A stretch of 64,000 nt of DNA. Source: Caulobacter sp. X (GTDB lineage Bacteria > Pseudomonadota > Alphaproteobacteria > Caulobacterales > Caulobacteraceae). The notes beneath the pieces were generated by a model. It ran no database searches, was not told the origin of the DNA, and saw only the letters and a list, made by a program, of their open reading frames with translations. Within the stretch, counting starts at the first letter, position 1. Each line of letters begins with the position of its first letter. The translations under genes were made by a program, and so were the position numbers. Shown here one piece after another: positions 1-8,905 of this stretch. Where the stretch lies: the NCBI RefSeq assembly GCF_002742635.1, contig NZ_PEGF01000001.1, forward strand, positions 1,054,001-1,118,000, written 5' to 3'.

Positions 1-66
1 CGCCCTACTCATCGCCTTAGCAGTGGGCCAAAGCGATGGCGGGAGCAAGCCGGGGCGCGCCGAGGA

Positions 67-561
67 TCAAGCGAACGTCGCCTTCAGGATCTTTTCCAAC
101 CAGACCTGGTCGGTCTCATCGAAGGCGGCGGGCTGGTCGGAGTCGACGTCGAACACGGCGATCAGTTGGCCCTGCGGGTCGAACACCGGAACGACGACCT
201 CGCTCTGGGAGCGGCTGTCGCAGGCGATGTGGCCGGGGAAGGCGTGGACGTCGGCGACCAGCTGGGTCTGGCCGGTCTCGGCGGCCGCGCCGCAGACGCC
301 GCGTCCGAACGCGATGCGCAGGCAGCCCAGCGTGCCCTGGTACGGGCCGACGACCAGCTCGCGCGGCTTGGCCGGGTCGACGACGTAGAAGCCCGTCCAG
401 AAATAGTGGTCGAAGCTGTTGGCCAGCATCGAGGCCACCGTCGCCATGCGGGCGGTCAGGTTGCTCTCGCCGTCCAGCACGGACGCGATCTCGTCGGCGA
501 CCTCGGCATAGCGGGTCGCCTTGTCGGCGGAGAGGGTGATGTCGTTGAACGCTTCGGCCAT
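67..561 (-). CDS. msrC: Free methionine-(R)-sulfoxide reductase (GAF domain)
   Basis: A 164-residue protein that is one GAF domain. The fRMsr family reduces free methionine-R-sulfoxide in the cytoplasm using thioredoxin. The three cysteines expected of the family are visible in GCLRIAFGRG, GVCGAAAE and HIACDSRS, followed by a VVVPVFDPQGQLIAVFDVDS strand pair typical of the fold. The reading frame stays open far upstream, but homology-like sequence begins at the MAEAFNDITLS start, so I chose this ATG even though its ribosome binding site is weak. It stands alone between the window edge and an unrelated gene pair. The assignment rests on motif and length and is confident. Confidence 0.88.
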   Translation of the reverse strand: MAEAFNDITLSADKATRYAEVADEIASVLDGESNLTARMATVASMLANSFDHYFWTGFYVVDPAKPRELVVGPYQGTLGCLRIAFGRGVCGAAAETGQTQLVADVHAFPGHIACDSRSQSEVVVPVFDPQGQLIAVFDVDSDQPAAFDETDQVWLEKILKATFA

Positions 562-632
562 GGCGGGGATATAGCGCGGCCGGCGCGGGATGCGAGGGGG
601 GAAGTCGCTTGGGGGCGTTACGAAACCGACGC

Positions 633-1262
633 CTACGCCGGCGGGCCCGCCGTCAGCAGCCAGCCGACAATCATGCGCTCGAAATCGACATAGGGCACGT
701 TTTCGGGGTCGAACTCGAGATCGGAGGCGAGGGCCGGCAGGTCGGCCATGAAGACCTGGAACAGCCGCGCGACGCGATCGGCGCTCGGCAATTGCCGCCG
801 CGAGACATTGGCCAGCCAGTCGCGGGTCTTCCGCAAGGCCTCGATGGCGTCGCCGCCATGGCCGTGAATGTCCATGCCGGCGAGGTCGGAAATGAAGCGC
901 TGATAGCGGTAGCGCTCGACGTCCAGGACCAGGAGGCGCTTGGCGCTCTGCGCCTTGCCGCCAAAGCGCTTGGCGCCCAGGAAGATCCCGAGCTCCAGAG
1001 GCATGTTGAAACGCGGAAGCTGGTGGGCGGCGTCCAGTTCGGTGCGCGACAGGTCGTGAATACCGTATCGGCACTCGCCGATCAGGCCGTAAAGCTTGTC
1101 GATACGCGTCTGGCCGCCATCATCGAGCTCCATCGCCGAGCGCGGGCGGAAGCCACAGGCATAGATGGCGAAGATCAGAGCCCTGAAGGTTGGCCTGTAG
1201 GCGTCGTCGAACGGGCAGTTGATGAACACGTCATCCGCCGATGTCCCCGACTTGGCGGCCAA
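633..1262 (-). CDS. Unrecognised conserved protein with FINCPFD motif (possible TIR-like fold)
   Basis: A 209-residue soluble protein. The N-terminal part reads DDVFINCPFDDAYRP, then a helix (ALIFAIYACGF), an acidic stretch MELDDGGQTR and ECRYGIHDLSR. This strand-loop-helix start, followed by a conserved acidic patch, recalls TIR or nucleoside-deoxyribosyltransferase-like folds that bind NAD or nucleotides, but that is inference and I do not know a function. The best start is a TTG four bases after the stop of the small upstream gene, so translation is probably coupled. I recall relatives scattered through accessory regions of other bacteria. It could be an effector of an uncharacterised two-gene module. 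Confidence 0.6.
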   Translation of the reverse strand: MAAKSGTSADDVFINCPFDDAYRPTFRALIFAIYACGFRPRSAMELDDGGQTRIDKLYGLIGECRYGIHDLSRTELDAAHQLPRFNMPLELGIFLGAKRFGGKAQSAKRLLVLDVERYRYQRFISDLAGMDIHGHGGDAIEALRKTRDWLANVSRRQLPSADRVARLFQVFMADLPALASDLEFDPENVPYVDFERMIVGWLLTAGPPA

Positions 1263-1265
1263 GCG

Positions 1266-1439
1266 CTATTTCTTCTTGCTCTGGACGTCCCTGGCGACCC
1301 GGCTGGCTTCGCGGATCGTGATCGAACTTCCCTTCGACGCGGGGTTCAGCACGAAACGCCCCGTGGCCGCGCTGCGGCCAGCCACGTGGCTGCCGGCCTT
1401 GCCCATCTTGGGGGACGCTGAGTTGGTCGAGGTCGCCAT
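1266..1439 (-). CDS. Small basic protein with TGRFV motif, partner of the FINCPFD gene
   Basis: A 57-residue lysine- and serine-rich protein. It carries SAATGRFVLNPASKGSS in the middle and ends in SKKK. The in-frame ORF extends to about position 1481, but the ATG at MATSTNSASP fits the usual size of such proteins. It is immediately upstream of the FINCPFD gene, with only three bases between its stop and the TTG of that gene, so the two are almost certainly one transcript and may act together. No membrane segment or enzyme motif is visible. The function is unknown. Confidence 0.55.
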   Translation of the reverse strand: MATSTNSASPKMGKAGSHVAGRSAATGRFVLNPASKGSSITIREASRVARDVQSKKK

Positions 1440-1493
1440 AGCGAGAATGTGCGTCTTCGCCCCTCGAAGGGCAAGGGACAAATCGCGAACGCC

Positions 1494-3005
1494 CTAGAAC
1501 TCCTCCCACTCCCCAGGTCGCGAGCTGGGCGCCACCTTCAGAGCGTTCGAGCCCTGGACGTAGCGTTGGCGGAAGCTCTCGCGGGTCGGGGCGGCCACCG
1601 TCGGGCGCTGCGGCGGCGCGGCCGGACGACGCTCGATGCGGGCCGGCATCTCGTGGATCTCGGCGCCGACCTGATAGCGGCCGACCAGACGCTCCAGCTC
1701 GGCGGCTTTGGCGGCCAGGGCGCGGCTGGCGGCGCTGGACTGCTGGACCATGGCCGCGTTCTGCTGGATCACCTGGTCCATCTGGTTCACCGCCTGGTTC
1801 ACCTCGGCCAGGCCCGTGGCCTGCTCCTTGGACGAGGCGGCGATGTCGCCGACCAGCTCGTTGATCTCGGCCACCTGGACCAGGATCTCGCGCAGGGTGT
1901 CGCCGGTCTCGCCCACCAGCTTGACGCCCTTGCCGACCTGATCGGTCGAGGCGGTGATCAGGCCCTTGATCTCCTTGGCCGCGTCGGCGGAGCGCTGGGC
2001 CAGGGCCCGAACTTCCTGGGCGACCACGGCGAAGCCGCGACCGGCCTCGCCCGCGCGGGCCGCCTCGACGCCGGCGTTGAGGGCCAGCAGGTTGGTCTGG
2101 AAGGCGATCTCGTCGATGACGCCGATGATCTGGGTGATCGACTGCGAGGATTTCTCGATGCCGCTCATGGCCTCGACGGCTTCGGTGACCACCGCGCCGC
2201 TGCGCTCGGCGGCGGCCTTGGCGGTGATGGTCACCTGTCGGGCCCGCTCAGCCCCTTCCGAGCTGCGCTTGACGGTGGCGGTGATCTGATCAAGCGACGC
2301 GGCGGTCTGGGCCAGGCCCGAGGCCTGCCGCTCGGTGCGCTGGGCCAGATCGTCGGCGGCGTCGCCGATCTCGATGCAGCCGCCCCGAATGTTACGCGCC
2401 GCGCCCAGAATGCCCGCCAGCGTGGCCTGCAGAGTCTCGACGGCGGCGTTGAAGTCGCGCGGCATCTGCACGGCGTCGCCCTGAAAAGCGTCCTCGCGCA
2501 TGCGCCAGATCAGGTCGCCCTCGGCCAGCCGCTCCAGCCCCTCGCCCAGCGCATCCTCGGCCCGGGCGTAGGCGTCGGCCTGCTCGGCGGCCTCCTGCGC
2601 CTGGCGGCGGTGCTCGGCCTCGGTCGCGGCCCACTGGGCCTCGCGCTCAGCCTTCTGGCGTTCGTTGTCGGCCAGGGTGTTGCGGAAGCCGTCTAGCGCA
2701 CGGGCGACCGTCCCGATCTCGTCGTTGCTCTCGGTCCCGTGGACGGCCTGGTCGTAGCGACCGGCGCTCAGCGCCTCGACCGAGCGCGACAGGCCGCCCA
2801 GCGGCTTCTTGACCACCGCCTTGGCGGTCATGGCGAGCGCGATCAGCACGGCGACGGTAAAGACCGCGCCAGCCGCCAGCAAGGTCAGCGCCACGCCGAA
2901 GCTGCCGGCCTGCAGCGCCACGCCGCCAGCGGCGGCGATCAGCAGCACGCCCATCGTCAGTCCGGTGGCGAGGATCAGCTTCCGGGCGATGGTCGATCGG
3001 GACAT
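1494..3005 (-). CDS. Methyl-accepting chemotaxis protein
   Basis: A 503-residue chemoreceptor. Two closely spaced hydrophobic segments lie at about residues 9-30 and 38-60 with almost no periplasmic loop, so it probably senses within the membrane or cytoplasm. HAMP-type linkers follow to about residue 210, one containing LEGLAEGDL-like sequence ([13 protein letters not shown]). The signalling hairpin contains the invariant tip [20 protein letters not shown]. The protein ends in EWEEF, which fits the xWxxF pentapeptide that tethers CheR/CheB. A TTG lies two codons upstream, but the ATG at MSRSTIA has a better-spaced GGAG. The gene is monocistronic. Confidence 0.92.
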   Translation of the reverse strand: MSRSTIARKLILATGLTMGVLLIAAAGGVALQAGSFGVALTLLAAGAVFTVAVLIALAMTAKAVVKKPLGGLSRSVEALSAGRYDQAVHGTESNDEIGTVARALDGFRNTLADNERQKAEREAQWAATEAEHRRQAQEAAEQADAYARAEDALGEGLERLAEGDLIWRMREDAFQGDAVQMPRDFNAAVETLQATLAGILGAARNIRGGCIEIGDAADDLAQRTERQASGLAQTAASLDQITATVKRSSEGAERARQVTITAKAAAERSGAVVTEAVEAMSGIEKSSQSITQIIGVIDEIAFQTNLLALNAGVEAARAGEAGRGFAVVAQEVRALAQRSADAAKEIKGLITASTDQVGKGVKLVGETGDTLREILVQVAEINELVGDIAASSKEQATGLAEVNQAVNQMDQVIQQNAAMVQQSSAASRALAAKAAELERLVGRYQVGAEIHEMPARIERRPAAPPQRPTVAAPTRESFRQRYVQGSNALKVAPSSRPGEWEEF

Positions 3006-3084
3006 GAACAAGGTCTCCGGCCAGAACTATGGCTGTTAACCCTGTCTTTGACGATCGATTCCTGAATCGCCCGTTAACCACGTT

Positions 3085-5409
3085 TCAGGGATGCCCGAAA
3101 CGGGCCTTCACCGGCGCGTAGCTGTCCCAAACCTGGCCGTCGCTGACCGAGCGCAGCAGCTTGACGTACTCGGCATGACTCCAGGCCAAGGGCGTCGCGG
3201 AATCGGTCCCCTCGCCGCGGTCGTAGCCGTGCGGGCTGGCCGCGCCGACGCCGTCCCAGACCTGCTCGGGGATCAGCAGGCCATCATTGGCGAACAGCTC
3301 CATGGCTCGGACATAGGTGTCACGGATCTTCTTGACCGCGGCCGCATCCGGTTTGCCCGAGACGCCGGCCAAGGCCAGTTCATAGTGGCCGCGCTCGCCG
3401 GTGAAAATCGGCCACACCCGGCCGCGCTGGCCGGCGCGCATTTGGCCGCCTTCGCCGTAGTTGGCGCCGGTCGCGACGTCCTCGCCATAGCCGTCGACGC
3501 CATAGCGCCGCCAGCCGGGGAAGGTCCCCCGCTCGCCCGGGAAAGTGAAGTCGTAGCGGACGCGATAGAGGTCCTCCATCGCCTGGTCGTCCAGCTTGGG
3601 CAGGGTCGCGACGATGGCCGGATCATCGGCGCGACGCACGCCGTAGCGGACCAGCTCGAGGAAGCCGGCGTCCAGCATCTTGTCCTCGGGGACCGCCGCC
3701 TGGCCGTTGCGTTCCTCGACTGGGCTCTTGTTGTCCGGATCCTGGTCGCTGTTCAGGCGCAGATAGTAGTGGCCGTCGCCGAACGATCCCTTGGTCGTGA
3801 CCATGCGGGCCTCAACCTTGGCCGAGTAATCATCGGCGGTCTTGCGGTAGGTCTCGGCCGAGGCCTTGTCGCCGGCCGCTTCGGCGATGTCTCCGGCGAC
3901 CACCAGGCCCGCGATCACGGCGGCGGTCGTCGAGGGCGAATAGCCGCCCTGCTCTTCCCAGCGCTCCTGCTGGGTGAACGGCGGGGTGATGGTGGCGCTG
4001 TTCCAGCCCAGTCCCACTTTGCCGCCCCTCACCAGGAAGTCGGCGGCGGGCTTCAGCATCCGACTGTAATAGGCCTTCAGCTCGGCCTCGGGCAGCCAGC
4101 CCAGCTTCCACAGCTTCCAGCCCAGCATGATCGGCATGGCGGTCTGGTCCAGCTGGACGCCGACCCATTCCGGCGTGCCGTCGACGTGCGACTTCTGCAG
4201 GAACCAGCCGCCGACGCCGGTATTGCCCGGAGTCTTCGGACCGACCTGCACGGTCGGCAGATAGTGGAAGGCGGCGAGAGGCGTCTGCTTGTCGCCCAGC
4301 GCCGCCAACGCCATGGCGCACTGGTAGAAGTCGCGCGGCCAGACGGCCTTGTAGCCGGTCGAGGACTGGGTGGCGTCCACCGTGTCGCCCCACGGGTTCG
4401 ACAGCGAGGCGATCAAGGCGCCGGCGTGGGTGCGGTCCTCCTGCACCTTCAGCATCAGGGCCGAGGCCTGGACCAGCTTGCCGCCGTCCTCGGACGCCTC
4501 GCGCAGGCGCGACAGCTCGCTCAGCGAGGCCAGATAGTCCTCCCAGCCCACCCGCGCGCCCTCGCCGTTGAAGCGGGCCAACACCTCGGCATAGCCGGTC
4601 TTCAAGGTGGCGGCGGCGCTCGCGTCGGCGGCCTTGGCGCCGGGGCCGAAGCCGATGGCGAAGTCGAAGGTCGCCTCCTTGGCCACCGCCGGCAGCTGGG
4701 CGGTCAGGACGATCGCGCCCTTGGCCGAGGTGGTCGTGGCCGTCAGTCCCGCCAGGGCGTCGCCGTCCTGCAGCGTGCTGGCCGACGCCTTGGCGAAGGG
4801 CTTCGCCCCCTTGAGGCTGAGGAAGGCCTTGCCCTCGTAGGCGGTCAGGGAGGTCGTCGAGGCCGCGCCCACATCGCCGCCGCCGGTGTTGGCCATGTGC
4901 GGCTCCAGCACAAGGGTCGGGGTCACCGGTCCCTTCAGCGCCCTGACCGTCACGCGTACGAACAAGCTGTTGCGGTCCGGATCTGTGAAGATCCGCTTCT
5001 CGATGACAAAGCGGCCTTGGCGATCGGCGGTGGTGATCTTGTAGGCCGGCGACAGCGGGCGGCCGGCGCTGTCGACGTGCAGATATTCGGTCTTGGCCGT
5101 GGTGTCCGCGCCCTCGACCGCGAGACCCGTCGCGGTCTGGACGGCGATGCGCATCTGCTTGATCTGGGCCTCGTGGATCAGGCCATACATCGTCTCGGTC
5201 AGAACGCCGTCGGCGATCGAGAACCAGACCTTGGACACCGCGCCCGTCGGGCCGCCCGGCTTGTAGGCGCCGTCGACATAGGCCTCGTAGGACGCGCCGA
5301 CGCCGGTCTTGGCCGAATAGGCCCAGGTCGTGGCCGGAGCCGCGGCGTGGGCGGCGCTGGCGAGAGCGGTGGCGGCCGAGGCCAGGGCGAGCAGTTTCAG
5401 GCGGCGCAT
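3085..5409 (-). CDS. Exported glucoamylase (GH15 glucan 1,4-alpha-glucosidase)
   Basis: A 774-residue enzyme with a Sec signal peptide (cleavage near ASAAHA, residue 22). A beta-sandwich domain runs to about residue 280 and a GH15 (alpha/alpha)6 barrel to the end. The general acid lies in QERWEEQGGY and the catalytic base in IPEQVWDG, and the substrate-binding VWPRDFYQ is also present. It should release glucose from non-reducing ends of maltodextrins in the periplasm. It is followed upstream by the sugar transporter gene with a 34-base gap in the same direction, so the two probably form an operon reading away from the LacI regulator. The length fits bacterial glucoamylases. Confidence 0.92.
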   Translation of the reverse strand: MRRLKLLALASAATALASAAHAAAPATTWAYSAKTGVGASYEAYVDGAYKPGGPTGAVSKVWFSIADGVLTETMYGLIHEAQIKQMRIAVQTATGLAVEGADTTAKTEYLHVDSAGRPLSPAYKITTADRQGRFVIEKRIFTDPDRNSLFVRVTVRALKGPVTPTLVLEPHMANTGGGDVGAASTTSLTAYEGKAFLSLKGAKPFAKASASTLQDGDALAGLTATTTSAKGAIVLTAQLPAVAKEATFDFAIGFGPGAKAADASAAATLKTGYAEVLARFNGEGARVGWEDYLASLSELSRLREASEDGGKLVQASALMLKVQEDRTHAGALIASLSNPWGDTVDATQSSTGYKAVWPRDFYQCAMALAALGDKQTPLAAFHYLPTVQVGPKTPGNTGVGGWFLQKSHVDGTPEWVGVQLDQTAMPIMLGWKLWKLGWLPEAELKAYYSRMLKPAADFLVRGGKVGLGWNSATITPPFTQQERWEEQGGYSPSTTAAVIAGLVVAGDIAEAAGDKASAETYRKTADDYSAKVEARMVTTKGSFGDGHYYLRLNSDQDPDNKSPVEERNGQAAVPEDKMLDAGFLELVRYGVRRADDPAIVATLPKLDDQAMEDLYRVRYDFTFPGERGTFPGWRRYGVDGYGEDVATGANYGEGGQMRAGQRGRVWPIFTGERGHYELALAGVSGKPDAAAVKKIRDTYVRAMELFANDGLLIPEQVWDGVGAASPHGYDRGEGTDSATPLAWSHAEYVKLLRSVSDGQVWDSYAPVKARFGHP

Positions 5410-5443
5410 GGCGAGGACCTCGTCAGGCTGGGGGAACAGGGGA

Positions 5444-6940
5444 TCAGGCCGGCTTGGCGTCGCGAACCGCGAAGGTCGCCAGGGCCGCGATGATCAGGGA
5501 GGCCGCGCCCAGGACGAGCGCGTAGATGGCCTGGCCGCCGAAGAAGGTTTTCAGCAGCAGGCCCAGCACCGTCGCCGCCAAGAGCTGCGGGATGACGATG
5601 AAGAAATTGAAGACGCCCATGTAGACGCCCATCTTCCGCGCCGGCAGGGCGCCGGCCAGGATCGAATACGGGGCCGAGAGGATCGAGCTCCAGGCGAAGC
5701 CCACGCCAATCATGCCGATCCAGAGCAGACTAGGCTGGCGGATCAGCAGGAAGGACAGCAGGCCCAGCGCGCCCAGCGTCAGGCAGACGGCGTGGCTGAC
5801 CTTGCGGCTCGAAACCTTGACCATCAGGGGGATCAGCAGGGCCGCCAGGGCCGCGACGCCATTGTAGACGGCGAACAGCACGCCCACCCAGTCGGCGCCC
5901 TGGTTATAGGCCTTCGACGCGGCGTCGGTGGCGTGGAAATGGACCGCCGCCACGGCGGGGGTCGTATAGATCCACATGGCGAACAGGCCAAACCACGAGA
6001 AGAACTGCACCACCGCCAACTGGCGCATGGTCACGGGCATGCGGAAGACGTCTTCGAGGACCTCGGAGAAGCCGTTGTCGGTGCGGCCCAGGCGCTTGAA
6101 CCTTGCTCCAGCCACGCCCGCGGCGCCGAACGCCAGCAGGAGCGCGGCCAGGACGTAGAGTTCCTTCTCCAGGCGGGCGAACCAGACGACCGCCGCCAGA
6201 GCCAAGCCCGCCAGCACGCCGCTGACGCCAAGGGCGATGTAGGCGTTGACCGAGGGGGCGGGCTCCTGGCGCGGACCAAAACCCCTCGCCTCTTCGGCCT
6301 CAAAGACCTGAAGCTGCTCGGGCGGATATTCGCGGGTCGTGAAGACCGTCCACATCACCGCCAGCAGCAGCCCCGCGCCGCCGACGTAGAAGGCGATCCT
6401 GACCGCGTCGGGGATCTGGCCCGGCGGCGCCGTGTTGGAGACGTGGAGCCAGTTGGTCAGCATCCACGGCAGGGCCGAGGCCAACACCGCGCCAAGCCCG
6501 ATGAAGAAGCTCTGCATGGCGTAGCCGGTCGCCCGCTGCTCGTCGGGCAGGTTGTCGCCGACGAAGGCCCGGAACGGCTCCATGGTCACGTTGATCGAGG
6601 CGTCCATGATCCACAGCGCCGCGGCCGCCACCCACAGGGTCGGCGAATTGGGCATGATCAAGAGGCCCAGGGTCGTCAGGATCGCGCCCCAGAAGAAATA
6701 TGGCCGCCGACGGCCCAAGCGTCCCCAGGTCTTGTCGCTGAAATGGCCGATGATCGGCTGGACCAAGAGGCCCGTGGCCGGCGCGGCGATCCACAGGATC
6801 GCCAGGTGGTTCACGTCCACGCCCAGGGTCTGGAAGATCCGGCTGGTGTTGGCGTTCTGCAGGCCGAAACCGATCTGGATTCCGAAGAACCCAAAGCACA
6901 TGTTCCAGATCTGCAGGAAAGTCAGCCTCTGCCTGGCCAT
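5444..6940 (-). CDS. malY: Maltose/maltodextrin inner-membrane transporter (MFS, MalY-like)
   Basis: A 498-residue polytopic membrane protein with about 12 helices. Cytoplasmic loop motifs [19 protein letters not shown] and [13 protein letters not shown] are typical of the proton-coupled sucrose/maltose branch (SLC45-like) of the major facilitator superfamily. In Caulobacter crescentus a transporter named MalY in the same kind of locus carries maltose across the inner membrane; the symbol is by that analogy. The frame is open 34 codons further upstream, but the ATG at MARQRLTF has a good GGAGACGG before it. It is divergent from the LacI gene and co-oriented with the glucoamylase. Confidence 0.88.
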   Translation of the reverse strand: MARQRLTFLQIWNMCFGFFGIQIGFGLQNANTSRIFQTLGVDVNHLAILWIAAPATGLLVQPIIGHFSDKTWGRLGRRRPYFFWGAILTTLGLLIMPNSPTLWVAAAALWIMDASINVTMEPFRAFVGDNLPDEQRATGYAMQSFFIGLGAVLASALPWMLTNWLHVSNTAPPGQIPDAVRIAFYVGGAGLLLAVMWTVFTTREYPPEQLQVFEAEEARGFGPRQEPAPSVNAYIALGVSGVLAGLALAAVVWFARLEKELYVLAALLLAFGAAGVAGARFKRLGRTDNGFSEVLEDVFRMPVTMRQLAVVQFFSWFGLFAMWIYTTPAVAAVHFHATDAASKAYNQGADWVGVLFAVYNGVAALAALLIPLMVKVSSRKVSHAVCLTLGALGLLSFLLIRQPSLLWIGMIGVGFAWSSILSAPYSILAGALPARKMGVYMGVFNFFIVIPQLLAATVLGLLLKTFFGGQAIYALVLGAASLIIAALATFAVRDAKPA

Positions 6941-7124
6941 CCGTCTCCGCCCCGTCGCGATCGGTTGAGCCCGATCCATTTTCGCAATATTTTGCACAAA
7001 CTGCGCGCGCCACATTTGCACATGGCGATCGACGCCTTGCAACGGGAAATACGGATAATTCTCGATTATTTGCGCTGACGCATGCGCGAGCGGGCAGGCG
7101 CAGCCGCAACCTCCTGCTCAAATC

Positions 7125-7139
7125 TTTGCATTATTTTTC
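7125..7139 (+). promoter_or_regulatory. Candidate operator TTTGCA-N2-ATTTTTC
   Basis: TTTGCATTATTTTTC matches TTTGCAGTAATTTTC at 12564-12578 and TTTGCAAGAATTTGC at 12377-12391. The shared pattern TTTGCA-N2-A-W-T-T-K-T-C-like occurs only in the two intergenic regions of the maltodextrin locus as far as I could see. It is proposed as a binding site of the LacI regulator. Confidence 0.45.
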
Positions 7140-7218
7140 AGCGCAGCCGAGCGCGCTGTGTTCGACCGCGCGCCGGTTGCAAATCTCGCCGAACATGGCC
7201 TTATGGCCAATGAAAAAC

Positions 7219-7236
7219 TTTGCAGAAATGTTTGCG
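7219..7236 (+). promoter_or_regulatory. Candidate operator just upstream of the LacI gene
   Basis: TTTGCAGAAATGTTTGCG lies 18 bases before the chosen GTG start of the regulator and resembles the sites at 7125 and 12377. Its position would allow autorepression. Confidence 0.4.
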
Positions 7237-7254
7237 TTGAGGGACGGGCGTTCG

Positions 7255-8265
7255 GTGAGCAGAGGCGCGACACGACTTGAGGACCTGGCCAAGCTGGCCG
7301 GAGTTTCGATCTCCACCGCCTCGCGGGCGCTGAATGACAGCCCGGCGGTCAACCAGCGCACCAAGCAGCTGATCTGGAAGCTGGCGCGCGAGATGGACTA
7401 TCCATTCCGCCGCTACATGCCCGCCGGCCCGATCGGCGCCGAGGCCACGATCGCTCTCGTCACCCCGCGCCCGCAGGGCCGCGACAGCGGCATGTCCGAC
7501 CCGTTCTTTCTCGAGTTGCTGGCCGGCGTCGGCGAGGCGGCCAAGGAGCGCGGCTGCGACGTGATCCTTAGCCACATCGCGCCGGCCAATTTCGAGGACC
7601 TGGCGGCGGCGATGAACACCAGCCGCGCCGAGGGGGTGATCTTCCTGGGCCAGAGCTCGCTGCACGCGGCCTTCAACCGGCTGGCCGAGACCGAGACCCG
7701 CTTCGTCGTCTGGGGCGCCCAGTTCCCGGACCAGAACTACTGCTCGGTCGGCTCGGACAACATCCAGGGCGGCCGTCGCGCGACGCTGCACCTGGCGCGC
7801 CTGGGCCGCAAGCGCATCGTCTTCCTGGGCGACACCGAGGCGCCCGAAGCCATGCACCGCCACCGCGGCTATCTGGAAGCCCTGGAGCAGGCCAAGCTGG
7901 GCGTCGATCCCGACCTGATCGTCCCAGCCCACTTCGAGGTCGAGTCGGCCGAGGCCGCCATCGACAGCCTGATCCACCATGGCATCCAGTTCGACGGCGT
8001 GGTCGCCGCGTCCGACCTAATCGCCCTGGGCGCCATCCGGGCGTTGAAGCACGCGGGCCTGTCGGTTCCCGGCGACGTTTCGGTCATGGGTTTCGACAAC
8101 GTGCCGTTCAGCCGTTACGCCAGCCCGGCCCTCTCGACCATCGCCCAGGACACCGCCAAGGCCGGCCGGCTGATGGTGTCCAAACTGCTCGACAGCGGCG
8201 AACGCGCCAGCCGCTCCGAGCGCGTGCCGACCGATCTGATCATCCGCGAGAGCTGCGGGGGGTAG
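7255..8265 (+). CDS. malI: LacI-family regulator of the maltodextrin locus
   Basis: A 336-residue repressor. The N-terminal helix-turn-helix and hinge read LEDLAKLAGVSISTASRALN then AREMDYPFRRY. A periplasmic-binding-protein-like effector domain follows from about residue 60 and ends with VSVMGFDNVPFSRYASPALS, the usual LacI signature. In-frame ATGs occur upstream at 7195, 7210 and 7228, but the GTG at 7255 has AGGGAC nine bases before it and gives normal family length; one or more candidate operators would then lie outside the coding region. By position it should sense maltose or a related sugar; in C. crescentus the analogous regulator is called MalI. Confidence 0.85.
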   Translation: MSRGATRLEDLAKLAGVSISTASRALNDSPAVNQRTKQLIWKLAREMDYPFRRYMPAGPIGAEATIALVTPRPQGRDSGMSDPFFLELLAGVGEAAKERGCDVILSHIAPANFEDLAAAMNTSRAEGVIFLGQSSLHAAFNRLAETETRFVVWGAQFPDQNYCSVGSDNIQGGRRATLHLARLGRKRIVFLGDTEAPEAMHRHRGYLEALEQAKLGVDPDLIVPAHFEVESAEAAIDSLIHHGIQFDGVVAASDLIALGAIRALKHAGLSVPGDVSVMGFDNVPFSRYASPALSTIAQDTAKAGRLMVSKLLDSGERASRSERVPTDLIIRESCGG

Positions 8266-8337
8266 AGCCCCCGCGGAGACCTTTCCCGCCCCGGAATCCA
8301 GCTGCCGAGGCCGCCGGCCGGCCGCGGCGCCAAATCA

Positions 8338-8811
8338 TCAGGGCGCCGGCGCGTGATCAATGCTGAACGTCCGCGCCATGCGCCATTGGCCGTCGGCGCC
8401 AAGACGCCACAGGATCGAGAACCGCGCCTTGCCGGCGAGGCGCTCTGCCCCCTCGCCCTTTCGCTCGTAGAAGAGGTGCGCTCCCTCCTCGACCGCGCCG
8501 AAACCAGGGATGGCATAGACCTTCAGCGTTTCGGGGACCAGCTCTCGACGAGACCGCCAGGCGTCCGGCGCGCGCTTGGCGGCGCAGCTCTTGGCGTAGT
8601 CGGCGACGAAGGCGTCGTGGTCCATCGCCCCGCCCTTGTCGTGGTAGAACTCCATGTCATCCGTCACGAGGCCCGCCAGCGCCGCAGGATCGCATTTTGC
8701 GAACATGACGTCGAACAACACGGCGTCGCGCGCCGCGATGGTCTGGGTGAGAGCGGGCTGCGCCGGCACGAGGACGGAAGTCGCGGCGAGCGCGGCGAGA
8801 AGGGCGAACAT
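8338..8811 (-). CDS. Exported NTF2-like/DUF4440 protein
   Basis: A 157-residue protein with a signal peptide (LLAALAATSVLVPAQPALTQ) and one SnoaL/NTF2-like domain: RDAVLFDVMFAKCDPAALAG, FYHDKGG and a terminal SILWRLGADGQWRMARTFS strand pair. Members of this superfamily have many roles and no catalytic identity can be assigned here. It has a GGAG ribosome binding site. It sits convergent with the LacI gene inside the maltodextrin locus but need not belong to it. Confidence 0.7.
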   Translation of the reverse strand: MFALLAALAATSVLVPAQPALTQTIAARDAVLFDVMFAKCDPAALAGLVTDDMEFYHDKGGAMDHDAFVADYAKSCAAKRAPDAWRSRRELVPETLKVYAIPGFGAVEEGAHLFYERKGEGAERLAGKARFSILWRLGADGQWRMARTFSIDHAPAP

Positions 8812-8905
8812 CGGACACTCCGAGACTTAGCGCGGACCTGGATCCCGCATTCGCCGAACAATGTCGCGTGAATTCGCGGTCATCCCGCAAACCGCTTGGC
8901 CGCCG

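Larger units (their letters stand above)
6941..7254. promoter_or_regulatory. Divergent promoter region of the maltose transporter and LacI genes
   Basis: This 314-base stretch holds no gene. It is AT-richer than its surroundings and contains many TTTGCA/TTGCAA hexamers: around 6979-6996, 7015, 7037, 7125, 7177 and 7219. The same hexamer recurs upstream of the TonB receptor and amylase genes at 12.4-12.6 kb. LacI-family proteins bind short dyads, so this is the likely control region for both genes. Promoter -35/-10 boxes could not be fixed by eye. Confidence 0.6.

Noticed and set aside
3091-5493. An 800-codon plus-strand frame opposite the glucoamylase gene
   Set aside because: Low-complexity translation without any domain; the opposite strand encodes the GH15 enzyme with catalytic motifs.
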